Source of the DNA: Parapristionchus giblindavisi
Taxonomy: Eukaryota; Nematoda; Chromadorea; Rhabditida; Diplogasteridae
Assembly: GCA_943737045.1 (NCBI GenBank)
Contig: CALSFV010000030.1
Coordinates: 124,001-188,000 of the forward strand
Direction: 5' to 3'
DNA: 64,000 nucleotides
Part shown: one piece after another, positions 22,401 through 34,921 of the stretch
How positions within the stretch are numbered: position 1 is the first letter of the stretch
Layout of the letters: every line of letters begins with the position of its first letter
The notes under the pieces: model-generated
Database searches by the model: none
Seen by the model: only the letters and a program-made list of their open reading frames with translations
Told to the model about the DNA's origin: nothing
Program-made: the position numbers and the translations under genes

Positions 22401-24789
22401 TACTATTCTTAATTAGAAAAATGTCTGTCTATGATAAGTTTTCATTACAGTGACCAAATGGTCGTTTAATCGATGACGAAATCTTCGTGATTTGATCTTT
22501 GATCTTTGTCGTGAGGGGGCGAATCTGCTTGACGTACGTCAGAAGGTGGATGACAACGTTGGAGTGCGACGAGCATCTCTTCGAAGACTTCGCTCGTAGT
22601 CAGCTTTCCGAAATGAATAAATAATTTGGGGAGTGTAGTTTGCAAGAGGTGTCCAAGCCCGCGAAGTAAAATGGGCGGAGTCAGAATCACTATATTGTAG
22701 TAGATTAATCAGAAATGGGCGGAGCTACTTATCGTCATAGAAGTACAAACTAAATTTAATTCCAAAATTACCATAAACATATTGCATGCAGCTTTTCGTA
22801 GTAATGTTTGTTCTCAATACCTTTTAATATTTATTCATGGAAGGACAGAGACCGTAGCAGATGAATACTGTATTATGGTAAAATTGTAAGGATATCCATA
22901 CAAAACTACAAAAAGTGAAAATACTTAAACGTTAATCCAAGTAATGTATTTGCATTCGAACATTTTGTGCATGGACACCGTTGTGGTGTACGATAAATAA
23001 AAATAACTAAATACAACAAAATAAGATAAAGCTGGCAAACATTGTATACCTTAGAGATACTATGAAGAATACAGTTAGGTTCATTACTACAGTATTCCAA
23101 AGAACACATAAAAGATACTTTTATGTGCATTTTAATACGTGTAGTCAAAATGGTATAAAGTTAATGGTCTAAAGAAAATAATACAGATTGAACAACTAAC
23201 CGTAATATTAGAAATTATAAGTATACCGTCACTGAGATCTAACAAAGATAAGGATTACTGTTGTTATAAAATCTATTATGATCATAATGCTATTACTTAA
23301 GCATCAATTAAAAACATCGCAATAAATTTTTTTTTTCTTTAAAGAAAGCGATCTTGCATGCACATGTAAATTTCCCTAGCTTTTATGTAGTTCAGTAGCT
23401 TAATTAGACATTCTAATTTTTCCTGACATAGTGTAGTTAATTTATTACTGTCAATTAGAATGTTATCATAAGATTTGAGCATCATACAGCTTGATCAACA
23501 AAATTAATGTCTGGCTTTGCTTTGCATATATTTCTATTTTTGCACACGAAATCTGTGCCAAGAGAATTATTAGAACCAAATAGCATCTTTGTTTTATCAA
23601 AATTAATATTTTTAAAATTTGTAATTTTTTCAGTGATGTTGTTCCCGCCCGGCCACCCGTCTCAACAGTGGTGGTAATTCAAGTTAGGAGCGCGCGCGAT
23701 GACTCTTTGCGTCTCTGCCCATCGATCTCGTCTGATCATCTGACCACTCTGCCACTGATCTAGCACAAAGACGGAACCACTTCCTATCTTGGAATCAATA
23801 CTATGGGCATTTTTAGACTTATCACTGGCCTAGCTGTGACTTAACTTTTTGGTATAACTTTACCTTTTTTCTTTAACATCATGCATCACAATAAAAAGAC
23901 TTTCTGCACAGCCATGTACTTATCGTGTCAAATATATATGTACATATCACTACGCCTCATTATGCATTATATCCTCTTTGTGTGCATACATGAATCAATT
24001 CTACTTCCGTTTTTTTTCTCGGATCATAATAATTAAAATATAGACTGTGAGAAGCTAATCCATAAAGAATACTTAATCGTGCGGAAAAAATTGCCAAAAA
24101 ATTAATGCATGGTGCACCATGAAGAACTCTCATCGCTTGTTCAATTTATGTTCTGTTATGTTCGACTGTTAAATACCTATATTTATGAGAATCGTTTGTA
24201 TCATTTCATCCACTTCCATATTGAAAATGTTCCTGTTGCGCTCTTGGGCGTAAATAAAACATAATATATACCGAGATTGCTTCCGCAATGGTTCTGTACT
24301 TGATAAGTTCATCGTACCATATATATTTACAGTTCATAAACAGAGGAATACATTGTACAGTAGTGGATCAGGGGATCAGGGGAAATGGGCGGGGCTTAGC
24401 GGGGTAAGTCAATTGGGGTTACATTGTAAAGATTGACATGATCATGTGAAATACGTGATGGGGCAACAGAAACATTTCAAATACACTGAGAGGGCTACAA
24501 TACAAGTTGCGAATATGATATACATACACTGAGAAACAGGGTCATTATTAATTTAGATGAAATGAATATTGATTGATATAGGGGAGGAGTTAGTATCACA
24601 GATATAGTAATCATTAGTGATATAAACATTAGTAATCTGGAGGAACATGACAATTGAGGAATCATAACGCATAAACACATACAAACAATCAGTCATTGTG
24701 CTCTACAAAATAAAGCCATAATATCGATTGGCTCATCAGATACCGTACCTATATCAGGAGAACTACGCTATATACAGCTACTACCGTAA
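22400..24789. other. Non-coding right-arm sequence
   Basis: Mirror of 14355-16900. It has a GATCTTTGATCTTT motif at about 22490 and a conserved frame TTSEVFEEMLVALQRCHPPS at 22600-22540 (-), also in the left arm, whose coding status is unclear. The empty site of the left-arm TTAA MITE is at about 23130. No gene was recognised. Confidence 0.5.
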
Positions 24790-25238
24790 TCACTGAGGCG
24801 CCGGCGCCTCGGCAACAGCTGCCGCCTCTTTATAGTAGGCCGCCAGAATGTCCCAAGCCACGGGCGCCAGGAATCCATCCGGCGGGGTCTTTCCATCACG
24901 AGCAAGACCACGCATTGTGGTTCCCGAGATGAACTCAAAGTCCTCCTTGCGCGACGGCTCAAACATCGCCATGCGGCCGGACTAAACACAGAAACCATCA
25001 TTAATCGATAATTAAAGTCACTTGTCGATCCACATCAGGAGATCGGATACCGTATACCCTACCTTCTTATCATAAACAGCCACACGGAACGGAACGACGT
25101 TGAGATGAGAAAGACCAGGAGCCATCGAGAGGACCTAAGAAAAGTCACTGTAACCCAACAAATCCAGGTAACGAGTAGATAGCGCAATCGATACGCGCCC
25201 AAAACTACCGTAATCACCTTGGCTCCGTGGGTGTAGAG

Positions 25239-25676
25239 CAGGGCTGTGCGTAAACTCTTTTTCGTAAAATTTTCGTAAAACGTAATTTTACGACTTTTTT
25301 CTCGTAAAATTCGTAAAATTCGTAAAATTTTCGTAAAACATTTTGAGCCAAATTTATAAGAAATTGTCCCAAATGTATTTCGTGATAAAAGATATGGAAC
25401 AAGCGAATGTTCATAAACGACTCTCTTATGCAAAGGGCAGACGATAAGCAAGAAATTTCCGCTAAAAACTTGTAGAAAATTATGCATACATCTGCAAAGA
25501 TTGACTTTCCGCCAATTCTTGTCAATAATTTCACCAATTATTCAGGTTTTTTGTCATATTTTTCGATTCGTTAAATTTTCAACATTTCGTAAAATTTTAC
25601 GACGTAAAAATTTTACGAAAAAAGTCGTAAAATCGTAAAATTCGTAAAATCGTAAAACGTAAAATGCACAGCCCTG
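25239..25676 (-). mobile_element. hAT-like MITE, right-arm copy of 13468-13905
   Basis: The same 438-bp length, the same CAGGG...CCCTG ends and the same 8-bp duplication (GTGTAGAG at 25231-25238 and 25677-25684). Because it occupies the identical codon in both arms, insertion preceded the duplication or was copied by conversion. Confidence 0.92.
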
Positions 25677-25837
25677 GTGTAGAGCGCGTCGCCGATCTCG
25701 CTCGCCAGATCAGCGATACCGGCCGGATCCCTGAAATGAACCACTTATGTTATATCATATTTATCTGTTATTAAAATAAATAGAGCAGCACTTGAGAGTT
25801 CAAAGCGCAAAGATCAATCGGCTCTGTTCTGGTTAAT

Positions 25838-26036
25838 TGGTCCCAACCGAATAGATTGGTCCCAAGAAAATAGATTGGTCCCATGAAAACAGATTGGTCT
25901 CATGAAAATTGATTGGTCCGTAGAAAATAAGTTGGTCCCAAGAAAATTGATTGGACCCAAGAAAATTGATTGGTCCCAAGAAAATTGATTGTTCCCAAGA
26001 AAATAGATTGGTCCCAAGAAAATTGATTGGACCCAA
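25838..26036 (-). repeat. 20-bp minisatellite, about 10 units
   Basis: Units CCCAAGAAAATTGATTGGTC and variants (AGATTGG, ATGAAAAC). Counterpart of 13160-13315 with about three more units. Confidence 0.88.
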
Positions 26037-26106
26037 CAGCTTCATGAAATTAGATGCTTTTTTTCGAAGAAACCAATCGTGTACTGAATTGTCCATTCTG
26101 TATACT

Positions 26107-26730
26107 TTAATAATTATTTAACGATTTTTTCGTGAATATGATGTATCTAATGAAATGATACGCGAAAATGAAATATTTAGGTTGCACCGGAGTGCGTTCG
26201 GGTTGCACTGGGTATTGTCCGGGTTGAAGTGGGTTTCTTTCAGGTTGCAGGAGCCAGGTGCATAAAGGGTTGAAGCTTTCCAGTGGGATTCGCTGTGGAT
26301 TGGCAGGAAGAGCAGGCGAAGAAGCAGCGTTGTCATCTAAGCCATCATCATCTTTCACATCATTTGTTCGCTAAATGTGAATAAATATATATCATCATCC
26401 GTGTTATCAAAATCAGATGACGGTGCCGCGGCAACATGTGCGACCGGGAAGGAGGCAACTGGGGATGCCTGGGCAGGGACGCTAACGGTTTTCAGGGGGG
26501 GGGGGGGGGGCTACGCTGGAAACGTGAGTTGCCCGAGTAGATTCTCTACTGTAGATTCTATATAGTGTATATACTGTATATATACTGTAGATTTACTACT
26601 GTAGATTCGTAGATGAGGTAATTCAGGAGCTTCGTCTTGTCCTTCCACTCCTACAATCATTTATTTTTTGTTTGTTTATTACACGCTTACCTATCTATGG
26701 TGAATAAATTATTATTATATTATTATTATC
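26107..26730. other. Right-only intron segment with G16 tract
   Basis: Inside the segment missing from the left arm. The minus strand at 26358-26160 has an open Pro/Gln-rich frame (NPLQPGQYPVQPERTPVQPK, a near-repeat of 8-residue units) of unknown status. A G16 run lies at 26495-26510, and TACTGTAGATT repeats at 26545-26610. Confidence 0.4.
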
Positions 26731-28581
26731 CATCGTACCTTCTGACAATGTAGGTGTGGACACAGGCGGCCAGTCGCGGTCTCAGGTGCCACTGATCCTC
26801 CGTCGGGCCGGCGTACATCATGGGCGACGGGAAGATGGAGAGAACCTGCAACAACCTCGGTATGGGTGAGAGTGGTCAAATGGTTAACCCCGTGCGGGTA
26901 TTCCCAATAATGGAGGCGGGGCTTACCGTCCAATCCTCGCCCAGCAGACCGTCCTTGATGATCGCATGATACCCCTACCACACCCCTACCGTATCTGCGG
27001 CATACCGTACCTTGGTCCATCCACCGAGAGGATGCAACAGCAAGATCGGGTTACGGTACGTCTCGAGCAGCTTCTCGCGCGTCTCGCGTATCAGCAGCGC
27101 GTGACCATTGTGAATTGGGTTGCGGAGCTGGAAACAAATAAAGTCAGTTATCGATAGCCCGTGCTCGTGCCGTGCTCGTGCAAAGACCGCGTCAGCGTTC
27201 TTGGCAGCGAGAATCTCGCGCAGTTCGAGTGGCGTCTTGCGGAAGTTGTCGAGTCCATCGTCAAAGTTGATACGGTCGAGAACCTGTGTATCGATTTTTT
27301 GATAACAATAGCAAGATACCGTAATCCACCCAGTGCAAGGATGATTTCACCTCGACTTTTCAGTACCGTAAACCCCTCCATACCTCGATGCCCAATACAG
27401 TACTCGCCAGCGTGCAGAATCTGCGCGACGCCCGGATGACGCTCGTCGATCGATCCAAATTGCCGTCCCTTGTAGGAGAGGGCGATGGCGTGTGGCACGC
27501 GGTTGTCTGCAATACGAGAGATTGAGAGAGCGAGAGACAGAGATAAGGAGAAAAACAGTACCCCCAAAATCAGGCCACAACATAATGTACGGTATATCAT
27601 AGCTTGAAGTACGCAAATAAATGACCCTTCTGACAAGTCTGACAAGATGTAATGCAAGATATTGAGATTCTCACTTATGCGTTTTGAACCATGCCATTAC
27701 GCACTGTTAGAGAGCGACAATGAGAAAAAGTGATTCACTTCCCACCATTCTTGGTATTTAGAGGGGCCAGGGTCAATGTACCCGGGGACCAGGAAACCTT
27801 ACAATTATTATGCAATGCACTATACGACAGAATGGTCATTTTTAATAATCCAACGAAAGACAGCAATACTAATCCAAGTAAATACAGACAGCATATACTG
27901 AAATGATGAAACATACATCAACCAATTGATCAAACAGCGACCCAATGATCAATGACTATACTGATTATACACGTTACCCTTTCTACCGACGACAATACCG
28001 TATACCCGGCATCACCACTACCGTATTCCATACCTACAGTACGATATCGTAACCCGACCACATCACTACCGTACCCCCCCCGTACCGTACCCTGTGCAGT
28101 AAACTCCGCCTTCTTCTCGCTATCGATAGTAAGTACGATGGACATCGACTGATTGATGGTGCCGTCCATGGGGAAGGTGTCCTCGTCTGCGCCCGCGTCC
28201 GGATCCACTTCGCCGGGGAATAGGCATCTGCAAAAGCCGGATTGGGAAACGTCGTCATCGTTCACCACACACAAAACTGACTTTCTGTTCAGGTCGAGCA
28301 GTTGGCCAAAGTGGTGCGCCTGCAGGTACTGGCGCTCGCGCATGAATCCGTACAGTGGTGTGGTCCAGCCCTCGGCGAGCACCTGAGGAGTACGGTAGAT
28401 ACACCACAATAGAGTACGGTAGATACACCACAATAGAGTACGGTAGATACACCACAGTTACCGTATATTAATAGGCTACCATAGATACACCACAATTACC
28501 AATCTCGGACTCGAGCTCGGTGCGTGCAGACTCGGCGACAAATAGCTCGCGCACCACCGGTCCGTAGAGTCCGTGAATACC

Positions 28582-29633
28582 CTGCAAGGGCCATGAGTAG
28601 ATTGGGAAATGTCGTCCTGCTGCCCCACACACAGACTCTGCTACAACAAGAGCCACGGCAGCGGGAAAGCCGACCGTATAACTACGAGGGGGTGGCTATT
28701 TTTTAGGGGTGACTTACTGTGTTTAGTAAATTTTAATAGCAAGTTAGTGATTCAGGAATTCAACATTCTACAGTAAGAAATTCTACAGTCAATGTCGCTC
28801 ATACCTTTTAGGATGGAGCATCAATATAGATGTGGAGACGTCGTAATTGTTCATCATCTATGACGACCATGAGACGTCATCAGTCATCTTGGAGGAAGGA
28901 ATCGATAGACGACCAAATACTGCAAATAATCGATTATATAAAGATCAAAGATCAAATATTAGGGTTGACAGATGTGAGGACGAGGAGAAGTGTAAGAGGA
29001 GAACTGTAAATGAATAGAACATTGGCAAGAGCACGTGGAGTATGATGCTCAAATGCAAATGAAAATACAATGTACAAAGGGCTGGACAAACCCAAAGAAC
29101 AATATGCAAATGGACAAAGAGAGACGAAATATCGATTATCTACAATATAATCGATCGATAATCAATGTTATTGGGAGAGACAGAGAGATAGGAAGTGGTA
29201 GACGGAGACAGTTGGAAGTACTATCGAACGAAATATATGGGCGAAAAAGCAGTTACACACAGCACGTGATCTTGCAGTAAAAGGTCGGATGAGTGGAGCA
29301 AAACAAAGATATATTTAGAATAATAATATCGATTGTAAAATCTACGTGAAGTCTCGGCGTCCCTATCCTTCACTCTCTCAATATTCCTCACTCTCTCGTA
29401 CTTTATCGTCACTTTCTCATTTTTGTACAGCCAAAACACTCAAGAAGTTATGCGAGGTTAAGCACATATTTTGAACTGGTAACGAAAAGGAGAACATGAT
29501 GAAACAGAACCAGATAGATACGAGAGACAAGGGATATGGTAAAGATCAAAGATCAACTTTAGAACGGTACGAACTGAAAAAGGCGGCAAGATGGACCAGA
29601 CAAGCGATGACTACAAATCAAGGAGATACAAAT
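28582..29633. other. Non-coding right-arm sequence
   Basis: Mirror of 11214-12338; identical frames in both arms (29035-29439) reflect DNA identity, not a known product. GATCAAAGATCAA motifs at about 28945 and 29545. Confidence 0.5.
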
Positions 29634-30362
29634 CAGGGCTGTTCGGAAAAAAATTTTTCGGAAAATCGGAAATTCGGAAATTTCCGAAAATATTTTCGGA
29701 AAATTCGGAAAAATTTCGGAAAATTCGGAAAATTTAGGGAAAATATTGTTTAAAGTTGTTATTGTTCTGAAAATATTAAAAACGATCATATTTAGCAACA
29801 AGTTTATTTTGAAGCTCAAAATATAAAAAAATAACAGCATCTTTGGAACTATTGAGCCAGTTTTGGTAGGTGTTAATTTTGGGAATGAGTAACTGCTCAA
29901 TATTATCATGGTCGAGAGAGAGAATCTTCTTAGCAGAACTCAATTTCTTCTACCTCCACAGATACAGGAGAGCAATGATACTTATTTTTTTAACAAAAAA
30001 GAGGAAGGCGAGAGCAAATAGGGGAGAAAGCACAGCTGATTTCGTAATACAATTAGGTCAAGGGGTGCGAATCTGGATGGGAAAGAGCTGCCACTTATCA
30101 GGAATCATGGTTATTTCGAATACAGTATACTTTGGTCTGCATACTTACAAAACAATCTTAATGGTTAAAGAATTTATTACTGATTTTTGTTTTTAATGTT
30201 TTGTTTTTCATGAGAAAAATATTTTATTCTATGACTTTTAATTACTAGAAATTTTCCGAATTTTCCGAAAAAAATTCGGAAAATCGGAAAATCTAAATTT
30301 TCCGAAAAAGGTCGGAAAATCGGAAAATTCGGAAAATCGGAAAAACGGAAATCCCAGCCCTG
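29634..30362 (+). mobile_element. 729-bp hAT-like MITE, right arm only
   Basis: Starts CAGGGCTGTTCGG and ends CCCAGCCCTG, with perfect 8-bp duplications ATACAAAT (29626-29633 and 30363-30370). The left arm has the single, uninterrupted site near 11214-11222. The ends are built from CGGAAAATT words, while the interior (29750-30240) is AT-rich with no transposase. Confidence 0.94.
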
Positions 30363-30370
30363 ATACAAAT

Positions 30371-31640
30371 AGAGAAGAAGTGTATCAGAAAGGACGCATC
30401 ATATGCAAATCGGAATACAATGAATGAATGGGTAGACAACATCAGAGGTAATATATGCAAACGGGCAAAGAAATGTAAAAGATTGATTGACGGTCAAATA
30501 ATCGATCGATCAATCTACTAGTGGGAGTGTAGATATAGACGAGAGCTAATTTCGTAAATCATTCCGGCGGGAAGAAACCGAGACGAAAAGATCATGTAAA
30601 CAATATCTGGGTAGATGAGAGACACTATCTGCATGCCTCTGTCTCTGTGTTCTCTAATTAGCCCATAATTTCTCGTACTCTCTCTGTATGTCTCTTTCTA
30701 TCTCTCTTTCTCTGTACTCTCTTACACTTGCACGATCTCTTGCTCTGATCAAAGAACCACCACATTGACACACGTGATCATGTTAGGACTGTTGGTAAGA
30801 GGGGGATAGAGGAAGACGGAGAGATGAAGATACATACTAACGGTTGTTCTATTGACGATGGAACAAAAGTTTGCAAATCCTAGATATACTTAATTATATC
30901 ACAGAGGTGGTGTGAGAAAATAAATAAAAAATAAATTAATAAAATTTAGAAATAATGAACAATTGATATCGTGATGAATTATGTAGATTAATAAGGTGCC
31001 GCAACTTACAACTTACTTGTTAGGTAGCAAAGAAACAACAACATCATCCGGTGCATATTGCCAATAAGATGCCAATAAAGGTTATCGTGCTTTCTTGTTA
31101 TGATTAGTTCACTATAGCATTAGTCGTCGTTGAGATTGCGTAAACTTCCTGTATTCATACAAATTTATTGAGTGACTCTAAGGTCCATAGTCTGAGCTTG
31201 TTTTATATATTTAATTAAATTATCGACCGGTTTATCTTTTCCAGTCTTTTACTTTTGCTCTTTCAGCCTTTGACCGTTTTACGCGCACTTTATCAGACAT
31301 ATTGTTGTTTTCCGATTTCAAAATAGTAGTTGTCGGAGTGAGTTCGAACTGAAACAGTTGAGAAATAGACAGCGAGTCTTTTTCTTGGCAACGTTCCAAA
31401 ATCAAACTTTATAGTCATATTCGAAAAAATTCTCCACAAACAGAAAAAAAGTGTATTCCACTGTACGCAAGACCTGTTAAACATTTTTTTAAAATATAAC
31501 ACAAAGAGTGCTAATTGTGAATATAACACTTTACAGGTCTTGGGTACTGTGGAATACGCTTTTCTCTGTGCTCAGTGCCCCTCTATCTCCTCTTTATCAC
31601 TCCATCATCTCTTCATTTTCATCTGCATCTTCTATCGATT
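30371..31640. other. Non-coding right-arm sequence
   Basis: Mirror of roughly 10050-11210, including the GAGAGA tract, the AAGCACGATAACC hairpin partner and the GTTTGTGGAGAATT-type repeat end. No gene. Confidence 0.5.
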
Positions 31641-31649
31641 GAAAAGTCA

Positions 31650-32118
31650 TCAGGAACATTAATTGAATTGCGACGAAACCCAAAAAAAGAAGTCGTTAAA
31701 GACCTTGATTTTGCTATCCAGAAAACATTAACATTCTCCGACCATTGCAGAGCAATTTCAATAAAAGTTCAGAAAAAAAGTTCAGAAGTACTTTACCAGA
31801 AGAGTATTCGCACGATGCTACAGATACACATGGGAGAATATGCCTAGAGCAGCTGAGCGTAATACAAAACTTAAACTTGAAACGCTAGAACAACGTAGAC
31901 TAAATATAGACGTTAGAACTTCCCTCAAACTTCTCAGAGGCAAGTTCAAAATGTCAAACAAGAAATCCCATTATTTCAATACCTATATAACCAGAAATGG
32001 AATAAATTTCAATAATCCTGGGTCACTGTTCCAATATAGGCACAACAGGTTCTTCGCTAGAACGGCACGTTTACTACCACTACCCGAAAATAGGATCGAA
32101 TTTTCGATCTCAGACTGA
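31650..32118 (+). mobile_element. Non-LTR retrotransposon fragment, right-arm copy
   Basis: A plus-strand frame with VKDLDFAIQKTLTFSDH and, after a stop and frame change at about 31840, LETLEQRRLNIDVRTSLKLL and SNKKSHYFNTYITRNG up to LLPLPENR. It matches the organisation of the C-terminal end of CR1/L2-like reverse transcriptases. It is 5'-truncated and broken. Confidence 0.72.
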
Positions 32119-32299
32119 TCTATCTTTCCATTTTACAGATTTATTCAACTCCTCTACCATTATCATCTACTGTCGTCCCCATTTGAATCATCGTTCGATC
32201 TCACTTGCTTCGTCATTATTTTATTTTCTCTTTCACATCTCTGTTTATCGTTAAAGAAAAATAAATTATTATATATTATTATCTTTTAACGGTACTTTG

Positions 32300-32860
32300 G
32301 CTGAATCTACAAAGAGTGATCATTTAACTGGGGAACTTGATCTTTGATCTTTTGTAAATCTTGATGTCCAATCTATACACATTGTTCTTTGATCTGGTTC
32401 ATTTGATCTTTGATCTATATAATTTGATCCTTGATCTCTGAGCTTCTTGAACGTTATGGATTAGATCTATTGACAATATAAAATACACTTGTTTATTTGG
32501 TACGAGAGTAGCCAACCACTGCCACAATGAATTTCTATGTTTAGGGAGATAGCACTGGTGAGAGAGTAGGTAGATCAGAGAGAGCGAGGAAGGAAAGGAG
32601 GAAAGAGTAGGGAGTTGATCGATAGTTCTTCCGCTGATTAGCAGCAGTAGCAATGCAATTATGCAAGTACATTTTATACGGACAAAAGAAAGATCAGGTT
32701 TATGAATCTGAATCTACAAAGAGTGATCATTTATCTGGGGAACTTGATCTTTGATCTTTTGTAAATCTTTGATCACTAATCTATAAACATTTTTCGTTGA
32801 TCTGGTTCATTTGATCTTTGATTCACATATTTTAATCCTTGATATGGAAAGATTTTCAGT
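32300..32860. repeat. AAAGATC repeat block, right arm, with about 225-bp insert
   Basis: Two copies of the GATCTTTGATCTTTTGTAAAT block separated by 32468-32690. That separating stretch is absent from the left arm, where the two copies lie almost together. No target duplication was identified for it. Confidence 0.7.
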
Positions 32861-33014
32861 ATTTTCCCGCACAATTTCCTACAATTGGTTGCGTCGTTTT
32901 CTCACGTTTTGACGGTATCTTATATGATCAGATATGAGGCCGCTTGCGTAAGACTCGACTAAAATATGTGAAATCTGGCACAGTCAAAAAACCTTTGATT
33001 TTTGGACTGTGCCG

Positions 33015-33551
33015 CAGGGTTGGGCGGAAAAGGGTTACCGGTAAAAAAATCAGTAACGGTAATTTACCGGTCAAAAGAACCGGTAAAATCGGTAAAACGG
33101 TAAAAACGGTAAAACTCTTAAAAGCAGATAAAATCGCTAAATAATTGCAAACTTTTTCTGTGAAGTTAGTCCCTATGTTTATTCATTCCATCAGAAATGC
33201 AATATCGTGCCAAATAATAAATATGAACGGTAAACTGCTAATTTGTTCTTACTTTGACTGTAGTTGTGACACAAAATATTTATATTTCATTTGTTGTGTT
33301 AATATATTTGTCAAGAATTATTTCTAGAGAGTGAAACTGTCTCTTGAGACATAAAATCCCCTTCGGATACTCCCAATTTTTTTACGAGATTTAGAACATA
33401 ATACTACCAAAAAAATACGCAAAATATCTAGTGTAAATTTCGGTAATTACCGTTGAGAAACCGTAAAATTTACCGGTCGGTAAATTTTACGGTCAGAGAC
33501 CGGTAAAACCGGTAAAAAATCGGTAACGGAAAATTTTTTTGCCCAACCCTG
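33015..33551 (+). mobile_element. 537-bp hAT-like MITE, right arm only
   Basis: CAGGGTTGGGCGG ... GCCCAACCCTG, flanked by CTGTGCCG (33007-33014) and CTGTGCTG (33552-33559), an 8-bp duplication with one later change. The left arm keeps the empty site (GGCACAGCCC context at about 9066). The ends consist of ACCGGTAAA words. It is nested inside the 120-bp MITE mirrored at 9030-9150. Confidence 0.93.
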
Positions 33552-33559
33552 CTGTGCTG

Positions 33560-34921
33560 GCACTTAGTCGAGTCCTACGCAAACGGCTTCATATATCCCA
33601 TAGACGAATGAGAATGACAGAAGTGAGTCTGCTTTCTAAATAGGCCATTGACCGAACCAATGGGATATCGCGATATATGAATGAGTTCGATAGACGGTTA
33701 AATATCCTTTTCAATATCCTTTTGACCAAAAGGATATTGACAAAGGAATCGTCCATGGATAGAGAATGAACATACTCATTAGATGAACTTTTTATTTGAA
33801 AGAATTTAAACACATACAAACATATAAAAAACGAATATCGTTAGTAGTTGTTCAAGTCATCCTACTCATGAGGAAACTACAACGATTAAACATCAAGGAT
33901 CATTTCACGAATTCCCGTTGTGTGACTGTCTTGGGCTAGCATTCGCAGTCATCAATCGATATTGTAGGCGCCCAGAATAATGGCGACCAATCCAGCGATC
34001 GATAGTCGTCGCGGCGATACTATTGATGGTGTGGCCGGAGTTTAGCGGCACTCGGGCGCCAACTGGCGTCATTCAGGCGGAAAGTGTGGTAAGGGCACTT
34101 CCGACTGTGTAAATCGCATGTAACTTGATGGGTATCGAACAATGCATGACCACAGCCTGAATCTGAAATTTGATTAAGTTTAGACAATTTTTAATTTTGA
34201 ATTATTGTAGGACAAGTAAGTCCCTCTTACTCCCCCCCCCCCTTCCTCATAACCTTCTCTATCCTCCTCTTCTTCTTATTCTTTTCTTTCGCCTGTAGAG
34301 AGAGAGAGAGAGTTCCCATTCCATTCTCTCTCCTCGTGCTCTCTCACTTTTGCATACTCTCTCGTAGTGTCTCTCACTACTCTCTCACTTTTGTGTGCAT
34401 ACTTGTTAGTACTCCGTGGAATCTAGCGACCTTAACTTAACCCTAAACAGACCTTAATCGACAAGGTTCCTAAGGTCATAAGGGATGGTCAGATGCCGTG
34501 CAAGGGAACCAATGAGATACAGTCAGATGCATGTATTCTCCCAAGAGAATATAGTTACTTAAGGATATTTACTTTTGAAAGTGAACAAATTACATTAAGA
34601 TCAAACTGAAACAGGTGAGAAATAGACAACGAGTCTTTTTCTAGTCTTTCACATTCCAAAATCAAACTTCATCATCCATATCACGGGTCTCCTGTAAAAG
34701 TGTAGCAAAATCGGCCCTTTCTGCCACTAGGAAAATTTTTTATCCCCGATTTCGATGTAAGTCCTTTGGTAGATGTGGTTTTGGATCATGTGGAGGCTTA
34801 GCTGCTTGATTGGGCCAAAATCGCAGATTATAGATTTTTTTGTGATCTACCCTGAAAATGATCATAACTCGGTTCATTTTCATCGCACAGCGAGCTGACA
34901 GGTATGGTTCGAACCGTATTA
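33560..34921. other. Outer right-arm sequence
   Basis: Mirror of 7709-9050, visibly more diverged than the inner arm. C11 tract at 34232-34242 opposite the left G run; GAGAGAGA tract 34290-34400; shared module 34680-34920. No gene. Confidence 0.55.

Larger units (their letters stand above)
24790..28581 (-). pseudogene. PAPS synthetase, ATP-sulfurylase part, right-arm copy
   Basis: More complete than the left copy. Exons read minus: linker GIHGLYGPVVRELFVAES (28581-28501); [19 protein letters not shown] (28383-28282); [11 protein letters not shown] ... NQSMSIVLT (about 28228-28092); NRVPHAIALSYKGRQFGSID (about 27510-27450); [19 protein letters not shown] then [11 protein letters not shown] (about 27129-27013), which has the HxGH nucleotide-binding motif; KDGLLGEDWT (about 26960-26930); [19 protein letters not shown] then YIVR (about 26855-26745); DPAGIADL; VLSMAPGLSHLNVVPFRVA; FEFISGTTMRGLARDGKTP to the stop (24790). 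The defects are: the 3' part of the linker exon (AALRHC ... ELQWVQ in the left copy) is deleted after 28501, the same hAT-like MITE interrupts the DPAG exon, and no APS-kinase half was found upstream. Conservation shows it was recently functional or derives from a functional gene elsewhere. Confidence 0.9.

Noticed and set aside
25833..26096. Repeat protein with GPINFLGTNLFSWDQ units
   Set aside because: It is a 20-bp intronic minisatellite read in frame by chance between PAPS-synthetase exons.
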